DNA of 64,000 bases from Eriocheir sinensis (taxonomy: Eukaryota > Arthropoda > Malacostraca > Decapoda > Varunidae), in the NCBI RefSeq assembly GCF_024679095.1, contig NW_026112132.1, forward strand, positions 40,001-104,000, given 5' to 3'. Below, piece by piece: positions 1 to 8,684 of the stretch. The position numbers and the translations under genes were made by a program. Positions within the stretch are counted from its first letter, which is position 1. Every line of letters begins with the position of its first letter. Below the pieces are notes generated by a model. The model made no database searches. It was not told the origin of the DNA and was given only the letters and a program-made list of their open reading frames with translations.

Positions 1-306
1 TCTTGGCAGACGGTGACCGGTTGAGTTCAGCTAAGAGCGTTCCAAAGCTCATAAAGAAAAAAAATTGCTCATCAGCGATACAAAGACGTCCTATTCCAGA
101 AGCAAACATTTACCTTTGACTATCAGGGATTCACAGTGCGTAATGGACGAATGAGTACAGTAAAATATCCCAAGAGAGGGATATCTGTAGTTGAGGACAA
201 AAGATACTGCTTTAGCACCTTGGAGTTACGATCTTACGGTCATCCCGATAATTCTACAGGGGTAGAGGAGGAGGAGGAAGAGAAGGAGGCTGTAATCATA
301 ATTTGA
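1..306 (+). pseudogene. Second copy of the polymerase B 3' end (Polinton/adintovirus-like)
   Basis: This plus-strand stretch is the mirror image of the polymerase 3' end found at 1272-1574 on the other strand. It would encode the C-terminal region of a protein-primed type B DNA polymerase, ending in a glutamate-rich tail shortly before a stop near 306. There is a frame break near base 80 in both copies. The rest of this copy would lie upstream of the window. A clean start cannot be seen. The assignment depends on the longer minus-strand copy, which carries the diagnostic motifs. Confidence 0.65.
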
Positions 307-477
307 CCAAATTCCAATAAACATTGAGTTTGTTTGACTCGCGAAATGTGCGCGGCGGCGGCAGCAGCGGGCCCTGCTTCGACATCATGCGACGACAGGA
401 TGCGACAGGATTGCGTGGGCTCGGGGCGGGGCGGGGCGGGGCGAGGCGGCAGCACGCTACCAAGTTATTCTAAAAGA

Positions 478-803
478 GAAATGAGACACTGGATTTTTCT
501 CTACTATGAACCGGACATGATAGTGTTCTTAGATAGTTATGCTCTCGACCTCAAACTATACTCTGATTATTTTAAATATATTGCTTACCCTGGGCTCAGA
601 TATATAAAAATGCATTTCGACTTCAAAGCACGCGAAGCGATGTGTGCGGGGCTTATGTCGTGTACTTTGCCTACAATGTTTCACACTTGGGTGTAAGAGA
701 AACTCTTGAAAAAATATGTATGGAGTTTTCCAAGACTGAATATTCGAGGAATGATGAACACGTGATGAGATTCGCTTACAGCAAGTTTATAAAGCCCGTA
801 TGA
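478..803 (+). pseudogene. Adenain-like cysteine protease fragment
   Basis: The frame from 481 reads a His-Trp pair (His codon 487-489), then about 14 residues later a Leu-Asp-Ser motif (Asp codon 532-534). After a frame change before 645 it reads Val-Cys-Gly (Cys codon 645-647) and runs to a TGA at 801-803. The order His, Asp, Cys with a CG motif is that of C5-type (adenain-like) proteases used for virion maturation in adenoviruses and Polinton/adintovirus elements. The N-terminal part is missing. It sits in the spacer of the inverted repeat beside polymerase B fragments, which supports a Polinton-like origin. No search was run, so the family call is from motif order and context. Confidence 0.55.
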
Positions 804-1271
804 CATCAAACATTTAACACGTGCTCATAAAAAGTAAGTATTGACTTTATTGATTTTTCATATTGAAGTGTATTACATTCCATGAAGCTATTCTCAGCAT
901 AAATAATTTTCTAGTTCCTTTATCGTGGTTTGTATAACACGCTTAAATCAGTGGTCTGGCTCCATACAGGACCTCACTCGTCACCACCACTAGCCCCGGT
1001 GCTGCCGCTCCGCCCCGCCCCGTCCCGAGCCCACGCAATCCTGTCGCATCCTGTCGTCGCATGATGTCGCCGCAGGGCCTGCTGCCGCCGCCGCGCACAT
1101 TTCATGAGTCTTTTTTATTTTTTATATGAGCCAGATCGAAACATAGACTCGTTTTATCTACATGTTTCCACAAATCGAATAAATTTTAAGACAATTATTG
1201 TTTTTTTCATCCATTTTTTGATAAATGGCATATAAACGAGTCAAACAAACTCAATTTTTATTGAATTTGGT

Positions 1272-3565
1272 CAAATTATGATTACAGCCTTCTCTTCCTC
1301 CTCCTCCTCTACCCCTGTAGAATTATCGGGTTGACCGTAAGATCGTAACTCCAAGGTGCTAAAGCAGTATCTTTTGTCCTCAACTACAGATATCCCTCTC
1401 TTGGGATATTTTATTGTACTCATTCGTCCTTTACGCACTGTGAATCCCTGATAGTCAAAGGTAAATGTTTGCTTCTGGAATAGGACGTCTTTGTATCGCT
1501 GATGAGCAATTTTTTTTCTTTATGAGCTTTGGAACGCTCTTAGTTGAACTCAACCGGTCACCGTCTGCCAAGAGGATGGAGTAGCACTTTAGTCTTACAC
1601 CTACAAATTCTGAGATGGTTCTTTCCTCACTTCAGACTTGAGAAACTGAGCTTGCCTTTGTTGTCTGTGTTGTACAAGGAATGTGAGGAGCTAAAGTTAC
1701 TTGTGTCTATATAGCTTTTAAAGGGTTCCTGCGAGTACTCTGTTAATAGATCAGGAGTTTCAGTTTCTGTTATTATGAATCAGTGTCACAATTCACTAGT
1801 TTCGCCAGATCCCCGTAATGAGCCTTCATGATACTGTAAAAGAAATCATATAGTCGCAGCTTGGACAGCTCTAGGACGTAGTAGCCAATGTAGTTTGGAT
1901 GATTCGCCTGTGAATATTTCTTATGGCGAACTACAACTACATGGCCATCATTGAGGGGTACAACGCGTTTAAAGTAAGGACTTCGGGCCAGCTTCAAAAA
2001 CTTTTCGCGGTTGGTGACAATATCTATGTCTTCACTATATTTGGCCGCGTTCATCAGGAATCGACCAAAAAATGCTGTTTGAAATACACTTGATTGCAGT
2101 TTTCTTGATAGGGCAAGTAGCACTTTTGCGGCTTCTATGTTATCCTGAATGAAGTCCGCAAGAAAGTGCTTTGCTTAAACATATAAATAGCATGCACTTT
2201 TTAACAACCCGGCCTAATTGAATAAGCAGTTTAAGGAGGGACAGAGCAAACAGCATTTTCTCCTGAGCAACATGTGTTCCAATCTGTTTTATGTTCTTAC
2301 ACGGTACTGGACGGTTTTCTTCTTCATACCATTCGTGTGCGGCTGACGATATATCTCTATTGATGATATTGTGTCTTCTGATGGTCAGTGGAAGGTCATC
2401 CGTTTTCTCAATGACTTCACGTGAGACAGCCTCAGTATCGCACAGAATGAGGTATCCAAAATCGCCATCGGTTGCTTGATTGACCTAGCCCCCCTCCCGC
2501 TCAAAAACCAGTGCATTTCTGTCTCATCTAGTTTTCTCATATCTCCACATGGTAACTTCTCTTGCATTACAGTGGGATAAAGACTGTTGAAGTCAAGATA
2601 TGAAAGGAAAGTGTTTCTATCATGTTTTGGATTAAACTGAGGTTCGTAGATGTTATTGGTGCGTACAAAACGACGCATTAACACTTGTGTAGCCCCCACG
2701 CACATTTGTTTGAATGCAATGATATATGTGTGGGCTACTAAGCATCTCTAATTCCTGCTGTGTTTTTAACAGAAAAGAGTCATAGGCAAATCCTGGCAGG
2801 CTAACATAATTTACAATATCCAACCTCCACTGAGTTTTCAAAATACCTCTCCACTCTAGGAAGGCATCACATAGAAGGCCAACATCCACTTTTACATAAA
2901 GCAACAAATAGTCCATCAGGCTCTGACACCCAGCTACTTTCCAAACATTCTGAGCATGTTTATAATCACTTTCGGAAAGTTCAGCTTCTTGAAGCGAATT
3001 GAAAAAATCTTCGCGGGATGGAAGGCGTGTCTCAGAAAGTCGTTCCATCGAATCCATATAGTCATAACAAAAAACCTGCTTTCCCTTGATCAATAATGGT
3101 AACGCAGGTGCTGGCACATCTTTCAACATCTGTTGTGTGCATATGGGTTCGTTCCCATTGCTGATGAATTGGTTCGCTAAAGCCGCGAGTGAACCAGACA
3201 TAAAGACATACGCGTCAATAAATCTCAAGTCATTTATGATGACTTCATGGTATTTGTGAACTGAATGTTTTGGTCTTAGTTTGATTTTCAAAGTCAGGTA
3301 GCGTTCATTCACGCGGGATTAACGTCATGTCGTAATCCGCATTATGTGCAATGAGAGTGCGCTGCAATTTGTGATTTTTTTCATTTGAAGGTTGCATCTA
3401 TTACAATAAGCTTCAATGTAATTGTTTCCTGATTTTTCATGGTCATGATGTTTTACTCCTTTACCTTTTAAAACCCGTATTTACAGAGAAGACAGTGAAT
3501 TTGTTCATTGTGACGTGCCGTATCTTCATCGGTCGTATTGATTTTATTGTAGCCTTTAGAAAATT
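1272..3565 (-). pseudogene. Protein-primed type B DNA polymerase, main part (Polinton/adintovirus-like)
   Basis: Read right to left, the fragments follow the order of DNA_pol_B_2 enzymes. There is a Cys-x2-Cys pair near 3500 and a zinc-binding DH...C..C element near 3400-3460. An exonuclease motif AHNADYD lies near 3320-3345, followed by the thumb-side region at 2653-3312. Palm motif A (SLYPTVM) is near 2570, palm motif C (DTDS) near 1775-1785, and a C-terminal EFVGVR motif near 1610. The frame breaks at several points (about 3315, 2690, 2400-2120, 1775, 1500). The expected lysine-rich motif B region falls near the 2120 break. It would replicate a linear element by protein priming; here it is clearly dead. 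The N-terminal part continues at 4284-4532 beyond a minisatellite. Confidence 0.8.
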
Positions 3566-3580
3566 TTAACTTCTTCAAGG

Positions 3581-4229
3581 AGTGTGGGTTCAGCTAATGT
3601 AAGTTCGTTCTATATTCAAAACAGTGTGAGTTCAGCTAATGTAAGTTCGTTCTTTATACAAAACAGTGTGAGTTCAGCTAATGTAAGTTCGTTCTATAAT
3701 CAAAACAGTGTGAGTTCAGCTAATGTAAGTTCGTTCTATATACAAAACAGTGCGGGTTCAGCTAATGTAAGTTCGTTCTATATTCAAAACAGTGTGAGTT
3801 CAGCTAATGTAAGTTCGTTCTATATGCAAAACAGTGTGAGTTCAGCTAATGTAAGAACGTTCTATATACAAAACAGTGTGAGTTCAGCTAATGTAAGTTC
3901 GTTCTATATACAAAACAGTGTGAGTTCAGCTAATGTAAGTTCGTTCTATGTACAAAACAGTGTGAGTTCAGCTAATGTAAGTTCGTTCTATATACAAAAC
4001 AGTGTGAGTTCAGCTAATATAAGTTCGTTCTATATACAAAACAGTGTGAGTTCAGCTAATGTAAGTTCGTTCTATATACAAAACAGTGTGAGTTCAGCTA
4101 ATGTAAGTTCGTTCTATATTCAAAACAGTGTGAGTTTAGCTAATGTAAGTTCGTTCTATATACAAAACAGTGTGAGTTCAGCTAATGTAAGTTCGTTCTA
4201 TATACAAAACAGTGTGGGTTCAGCTAAAA
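3581..4229. repeat. 42-bp minisatellite, about 15 units
   Basis: About 15 head-to-tail units of 42 bases with few substitutions. Because 42 is a multiple of three, one plus-strand frame is open throughout and reads the 14-residue unit VSSANVSSFYIQNS, continuing to a stop at 4408. That frame has no ATG start (it begins at GTG) and no flanking gene, so I do not treat it as a protein. The array lies inside the polymerase B pseudogene, between its two exonuclease-side parts. Each unit contains the hexamers GTGAGT and GTAAGT, both of which resemble 5' splice sites. Confidence 0.95.
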
Positions 4230-4283
4230 TGGTTTACAGCATTACTTCCACAATAGGATCCGCTTTCTACTGTTTCTCCGTTT

Positions 4284-4532
4284 CTATTCACTATAATGTA
4301 AGCATACGCTATGGCAAAGTGATGTCTCTTTACACCCATTCGAAGAAGGCTTTACGAGAATACTCTCAAAGACATAGAATGCTAAATAAGATGGCTCATA
4401 TGCTTTAGCATTATTAATAAATTTCACAGTATATCCCGCAGGTGGGAATCTTAGTCTTGTGATCATCATTGGGTGCTCAGCAAGCGTTGTCTTGTTCTCA
4501 CAGGCACACAAATTTCCATGCAGTTTTTCCAT
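4284..4532 (-). pseudogene. N-terminal fragment of the polymerase B pseudogene
   Basis: This 82-codon minus-strand frame has a Cys-x-Cys pair, a PPAGYTVKF segment and then YVFESIL. That is the layout seen upstream of exonuclease motif I in Polinton-type polymerases, where the acidic pair is usually DxE; here the Asp position reads Val, so the nuclease site is lost. It lines up as the missing 5' part of the pseudogene at 1272-3565, separated from it by the minisatellite. Start and upstream coding sequence are absent. The call rests on motif layout and position. Confidence 0.55.
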
Positions 4533-4591
4533 GCTGCATGGTTCTTTTTCATTTCCCGCCGCAGGATAGTTTCCTTAAGCAGTTAATTTGA

Positions 4592-4870
4592 ACACCAACG
4601 AGGGAAGAAAATATTTTGGATTTGTTGTTAACTAATAAAGAGGACATAATAAGCAACATTGAGGTTGGGGGTTCATTAGGTAACAGTGATCATAAGGAAA
4701 TTATATTTAATATTAAATGGGAGGATAGAGTCAGCAGAAACAACACTTAATACCTGACTTCAGGAAGGCGGACTTCGAGGGTTTAAAAAGCAGCTGCAAA
4801 GGCTTAAGAGAGTAAGATCAGAAGTAGCTGAGAGCTTAAAACCATAGGGTTCGTTATGTTGGGAGTATAG
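4592..4870 (+). pseudogene. LINE endonuclease C-terminal scrap
   Basis: A short open stretch (4592-4750) reads TREENILDLLLTNKEDI and GNSDHKEI. These are the conserved C-terminal motifs of the APE-type endonuclease of CR1-like non-LTR retrotransposons, including the SDH catalytic triplet. It stops at 4748-4750; weaker resemblance to the following linker continues to about 4870. It resembles LINE family A of this window but is not identical, so it is probably an older relative. Only this fragment is present. Confidence 0.7.
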
Positions 4871-4950
4871 AACGTAAGAATTCCTTTTTCCTGGAGTTCA
4901 CCATTGGAATACGCGTTCACCTGGGAGGCTGTCCAAAAATGTTTGAGCGA

Positions 4951-5474
<524 letters not shown>

Positions 5475-5480
<6 letters not shown>

Positions 5481-5830
5481 CTCTCGCGCACGATGACGCA
5501 TTTCGTGTCATCAAGGGTAAAAGGTTCTGGCGGACGATGACGCGAAACGCGCCATAAAAGTAAATAAAAAATGATTAAAAATTAAGTTTTCGATGAAAGT
5601 GCGTCAAATTTGCAGTTGTTGGGATAAGTTTCTTAATAGTAACATATGGCAATCTATCTAAGGAACGTAGATGAGGAGCTTTGAGTGATTTTTATTTGTT
5701 AGGCCACTCTGACGAGAGAAAAAAAAAAAGTTTTCTCGGTGTAACTCGGGAACTAATAGACGTATGAGGAATTTGAAGATACCATAAGAATCCTCACTAA
5801 AAGGTAAACTCGATGCGGCAACGTCTAAGG
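5475..5830 (+). mobile_element. TTAA-flanked transposon end (piggyBac-like or derived MITE), left end
   Basis: The sequence TTAACCCTCTCGCGCAC begins at a TTAA, the target site of piggyBac-type transposons, and is followed by CCC as in many piggyBac termini. The exact reverse complement occurs at 57773-57789. About 250 bases inside, a block starting GTGTAACTCGGGAACTAATA (about 5741) is shared with 57376. Two GATGACGC/GATGACGC-like short repeats follow the end. No transposase frame is visible in this copy and the matching right end is not found nearby. Confidence 0.5.
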
Positions 5831-5859
5831 TCATATGACACCGAAGAGCAGGCAGAAAA

Positions 5860-6075
5860 TATAAAGAAATGCAAGTTGAGAAAAGAAATAAGAAGAAAGA
5901 AGTTAAGAAATGAGATATAAGACATTAATTAATGCAAAATCAGAAAAAAAAGACTTGGTGCTGCAGTGTTTAGGGGTAGATGACACCAAATAACCGGAGT
6001 AAAAAAATAAATATATATAAGTTGAGGAAAGAAATAAGAAGAAACAAGTTGAGAAATGAGAAATAAGAAGATAAT
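5860..6075. repeat. Purine-rich short direct repeats
   Basis: Two diverged copies of a block rich in AAGAAATAAGAAGAAA (about 5867-5920 and 6015-6070) surround an AT-rich spacer. No gene is visible. From here to about 6270 I see only AT-rich non-coding sequence. Confidence 0.6.
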
Positions 6076-6279
6076 GATACAATACATCCAGCAAAAACTT
6101 AAATAATTTATCGAGTCTTATGTTCAATGGCGATTTTTTATTTTATTTTCGGACTTGCATTAGAGAGTAAATTCATATTCCAGCCTGGTCATTAACCTAA
6201 TATCCTTAACCTTTTCCGTGATTATAATCTCGTGGTCATTCGAGGGCCCAAGATCTTATCTTAACCCTTCAAGTACCCC

Positions 6280-6500
6280 CTCTCCCGTCACCCCCCCCCT
6301 CCCTGCTGGGCACCCCTACTCCCGTCACCCTCCCGCTTCCGTACGCTAGTCCGAGAGGGGGGGGGGTGAAATGGTAAAAGAGATGGGAGGGGGGGGGAGG
6401 GGAAGGGGGGGGTCCAGATACCCCCTCTTTCGAATCCCCCCCGCTGACCCCCCCAACCCCCACTTCCAGTCCCCCCCGCAGAGGCTACCCCCACTTCCGT
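6280..6500. repeat. C-rich/G-rich low-complexity tract
   Basis: Long C runs, then G runs, with CCCGTCACC and CTTCCGTAC words recurring. The frames on both strands (6269-6571) are products of composition, not genes. Confidence 0.85.
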
Positions 6501-6592
6501 ACATTTGTTACTACTCACGCGGCCACGATATATTCAAACAAGTACTACCGTTAGGCCCGATCGAAGTTTGATTCCATTCGACTCCTGAGTTT

Positions 6593-7262
6593 CTACTCCG
6601 GGTCGTTTTGGGGGGCACGTTCGGCTTCCCCCAAGCGGGAATCATTTTCGTGCCTGTTGTCCTTCTCTTCAATTTTGGACTTGAGTTTAAGCACAAAATC
6701 ATGCAGGCTGTCAGTGAGGCTGTAGTCAAGGGATACTGAACTCCTTCGAAGAGGAACTTTAAGGACAATCATGTACACAAGGAACTCTATAAATTTACCA
6801 GCATCTGTTACATAAATGGTTTCTCCATCTGTCCAGTTTCCTTGTTTCAAACACGATATCAAATCAGTAGACAGCCGACAGGCGTCCACTAGCCTGTTAA
6901 AAAGGCCACTCGTTAGCAGTGTCCACAGCAAAAATTCATACCCTTTACTAGGCTGTGTTCCCCATCTTCCCCAAATGTTTCAAGAAAAAGTGACCGAAAC
7001 GCGTCATAAGCCTTCAGTTCTATGAGCGCGTTCGTGTTTATGAGGGCCGCGGCTCCCGTTCCGGGTTTGACACAGGAGTGGATGAGAGATATTTTATCTC
7101 CCGGATCTGACACGAATGAAATGTCCATGACAACCTTACACTGAAACAAGAAGTCCCTGGCCGAATAATCTGCCTCCTTACCTGAGAAAGGCCTAGCTGC
7201 TGTTGCTGTTAGCGGAAGATTAGGGGCAGAAACCATTGTGGGATTATTAAGAAGAGGGGATC
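6593..7262 (-). pseudogene. Gag-like capsid fragment of a Gypsy element, inverted
   Basis: The minus strand reads a likely start MVSAPN (ATG at 7236-7234), then PFSGKEADYSARDFL and VSDPGDKISLIHS. It continues through YDAFRSLFLETFGEDG and, after a frameshift near 6920, on to about 6593. This layout (F.G..ADYSARDFL and a later FLETFG) is that of a retrotransposon Gag capsid region, which packages element RNA. No zinc knuckle is seen. It is head-to-head with the plus-strand integrase, with the join at about 7263-7279, so it cannot be the native 5' neighbour. Either part of one element was inverted or two elements abut. Confidence 0.6.
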
Positions 7263-7278
7263 CCCGCCTGCTCCGATT

Positions 7279-8436
7279 ATGAGATATCCTGAGGTTGGCC
7301 AACCGTTTGACAGAGTCCATATGGACATTGTCGGACCTTTGTCGGTTTCCGACAAAGGCTATAAGTATGTACTGACAGTGATTGACGTCCTGTCACGTTT
7401 CCTGGTAGCAACCCCCCTTCGGACGAAGGCAGCCAAGGAAGTGGCAGCTGCGTTCTACGAGAACGTAGTCTGTGTACACAGCATCCCGCCTATTCTAGTC
7501 ACTGATCAGGGGAAGGAGTTCGTTAACACTCTCCTGCGAGAGTTGACTCAATTGCTACAGATTGATCACTTAAGGACGACTCCTTATCACCCGTCTGCGA
7601 ACGGGGTGATTGAGAGGCCTAACGGCACTTTAATAAATATTCTGAGAACCTTATGTGAGGACAATAGAGGGATTTGGGACCAAATGCTTCCAGTTGCAAC
7701 ACACGCCTACAACACTGCCTATCATCGTGTTTTACGGGATTCCCCATTCTTCCTGCTTTTCTCCCGTGACCCTAATGTTCCTTTTGAAATGTTAGAGAAT
7801 AGGCGACAACCGTGTTATGATGTAGATAGTTACAAGTCATTCACTGCTAGTGTCGCCCAAAGGACTTATAAATTGTGTCAGAAGAATATTGATATCGGTT
7901 GGCAAGAGTCTGAAAGGATGTTTAGGAAGGCAAAATACAAACAGATTGAGATTGGAGATAGGGTGTATGTCAAGAACATTCCGTCCAAGGGTGAGCCTAA
8001 AAAACTTCAGCCTTTGTTTAACGGCCCCTTCCGGGTCGTCGACAAGGTTAGTCCTGTGGTCTTACGACTCCGCCATATCAGAGGGAGTAAGATCAGGACG
8101 GTTCACACCAACAATGTTCAGGTCGTTCACGAGGACTCTCTTGGACTCCATGACTCCCCTAACGTCAGGCGTGCCTACCCTGTCCCTGACAACCAAATAC
8201 CAGGGCCAATTGATGATTCATTGTCAATGGCCCCTCCGCCTGACGAGTCACTGCCCTTGTCGTTTGCTGCTCCTTCCGAGCCCTCCCAGCCGACTCCTGC
8301 TCCCTCATCACCTGAAGTTCTCCAGGCTCCTTCCGAGCCTCAGTCAACTCGTCCGTTACGTTCCAACACGGTACCTCCCTCACTCCCCAACGTCATGGAG
8401 CGTCCTCTTGAGTATCGTCAACGACCGGCGAACTGA
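7279..8436 (+). CDS. Ty3/Gypsy integrase core and C-terminal domain
   Basis: A 385-codon frame carries a full D-D(35)-E retroviral integrase core: Asp16 in HMDIVGPL, Asp76 in VTDQGKEF and Glu112 in IERPNGT, with 59 and 35 residues between them. About residue 235 on, the GDRVYVKN...GPFRVV stretch matches the SH3-like C-terminal domain. The last 110 residues are proline/serine-rich. The N-terminal HHCC zinc finger and the upstream RT are absent, cut off at the join with the inverted gag. The role is insertion of element cDNA. The frame is intact to its stop, and the Env frame follows at once, as in errantiviruses. The ATG at 7279 is only the first one after the junction, not a native start. Confidence 0.85.
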   Translation: MRYPEVGQPFDRVHMDIVGPLSVSDKGYKYVLTVIDVLSRFLVATPLRTKAAKEVAAAFYENVVCVHSIPPILVTDQGKEFVNTLLRELTQLLQIDHLRTTPYHPSANGVIERPNGTLINILRTLCEDNRGIWDQMLPVATHAYNTAYHRVLRDSPFFLLFSRDPNVPFEMLENRRQPCYDVDSYKSFTASVAQRTYKLCQKNIDIGWQESERMFRKAKYKQIEIGDRVYVKNIPSKGEPKKLQPLFNGPFRVVDKVSPVVLRLRHIRGSKIRTVHTNNVQVVHEDSLGLHDSPNVRRAYPVPDNQIPGPIDDSLSMAPPPDESLPLSFAAPSEPSQPTPAPSSPEVLQAPSEPQSTRPLRSNTVPPSLPNVMERPLEYRQRPAN

Positions 8437-8439
8437 TGC

Positions 8440-8454
8440 CCCCTATCATTTCAG
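8440..8454 (+). promoter_or_regulatory. Candidate 3' splice site for env mRNA
   Basis: A pyrimidine-rich stretch ending CATTTCAG lies just after the integrase stop. Downstream (8455 on) a frame opens with a hydrophobic, signal-peptide-like segment (ILGVALPLPAAVPL). Errantiviruses make Env from a spliced subgenomic RNA, so the position fits. The donor is not visible because the 5' part of the element is missing or inverted. Confidence 0.35.
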
Positions 8455-8684
8455 ATCCTGGGTGTTGCCCTCCCCTTACCTGCGGCTGTTCCCCTGCGGG
8501 AGCAACCTATACGTCCTGGCCTTGTCTTCTCCCCTGTCTTTAAGATGGTGTTGACAGGGCGTTACTACGTCGTTCCTGTCGTCATCCAGACAGACGAAAT
8601 ACAACGTCCTCTCATCAACGTGGCGAATCTGACCGCGGAAGTGTCGTGGTCTATTGAACATATGAATCAGTCATTTCCCACTGT

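Larger units (their letters stand above)
1..1574. repeat. Long inverted repeat around a Polinton-like gene end
   Basis: Bases 1-462 and about 998-1574 are reverse complements of each other, with a unique spacer of about 530 bases. The arms carry the 3' end of a type B DNA polymerase followed by a GC-rich stretch (about 350-462 and 998-1100). The right arm has about 125 extra AT-rich bases (about 1111-1236) between two GAGTC copies. The left arm starts at the window edge, so its true length is unknown. The structure is a tail-to-tail duplication, not a classical terminal inverted repeat, because coding sequence runs into the arm. Confidence 0.85.

Noticed and set aside
3581..4229. CRISPR-like array
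   Set aside because: Units are contiguous with no unique spacers, in a eukaryotic transposon context.
3584..4408. A 274-residue repetitive protein of 15 VSSANVSSFYIQNS units
   Set aside because: No ATG, no signal of a gene around it, and the frame is open only because the unit is 42 bases long; it lies inside a pseudogene.
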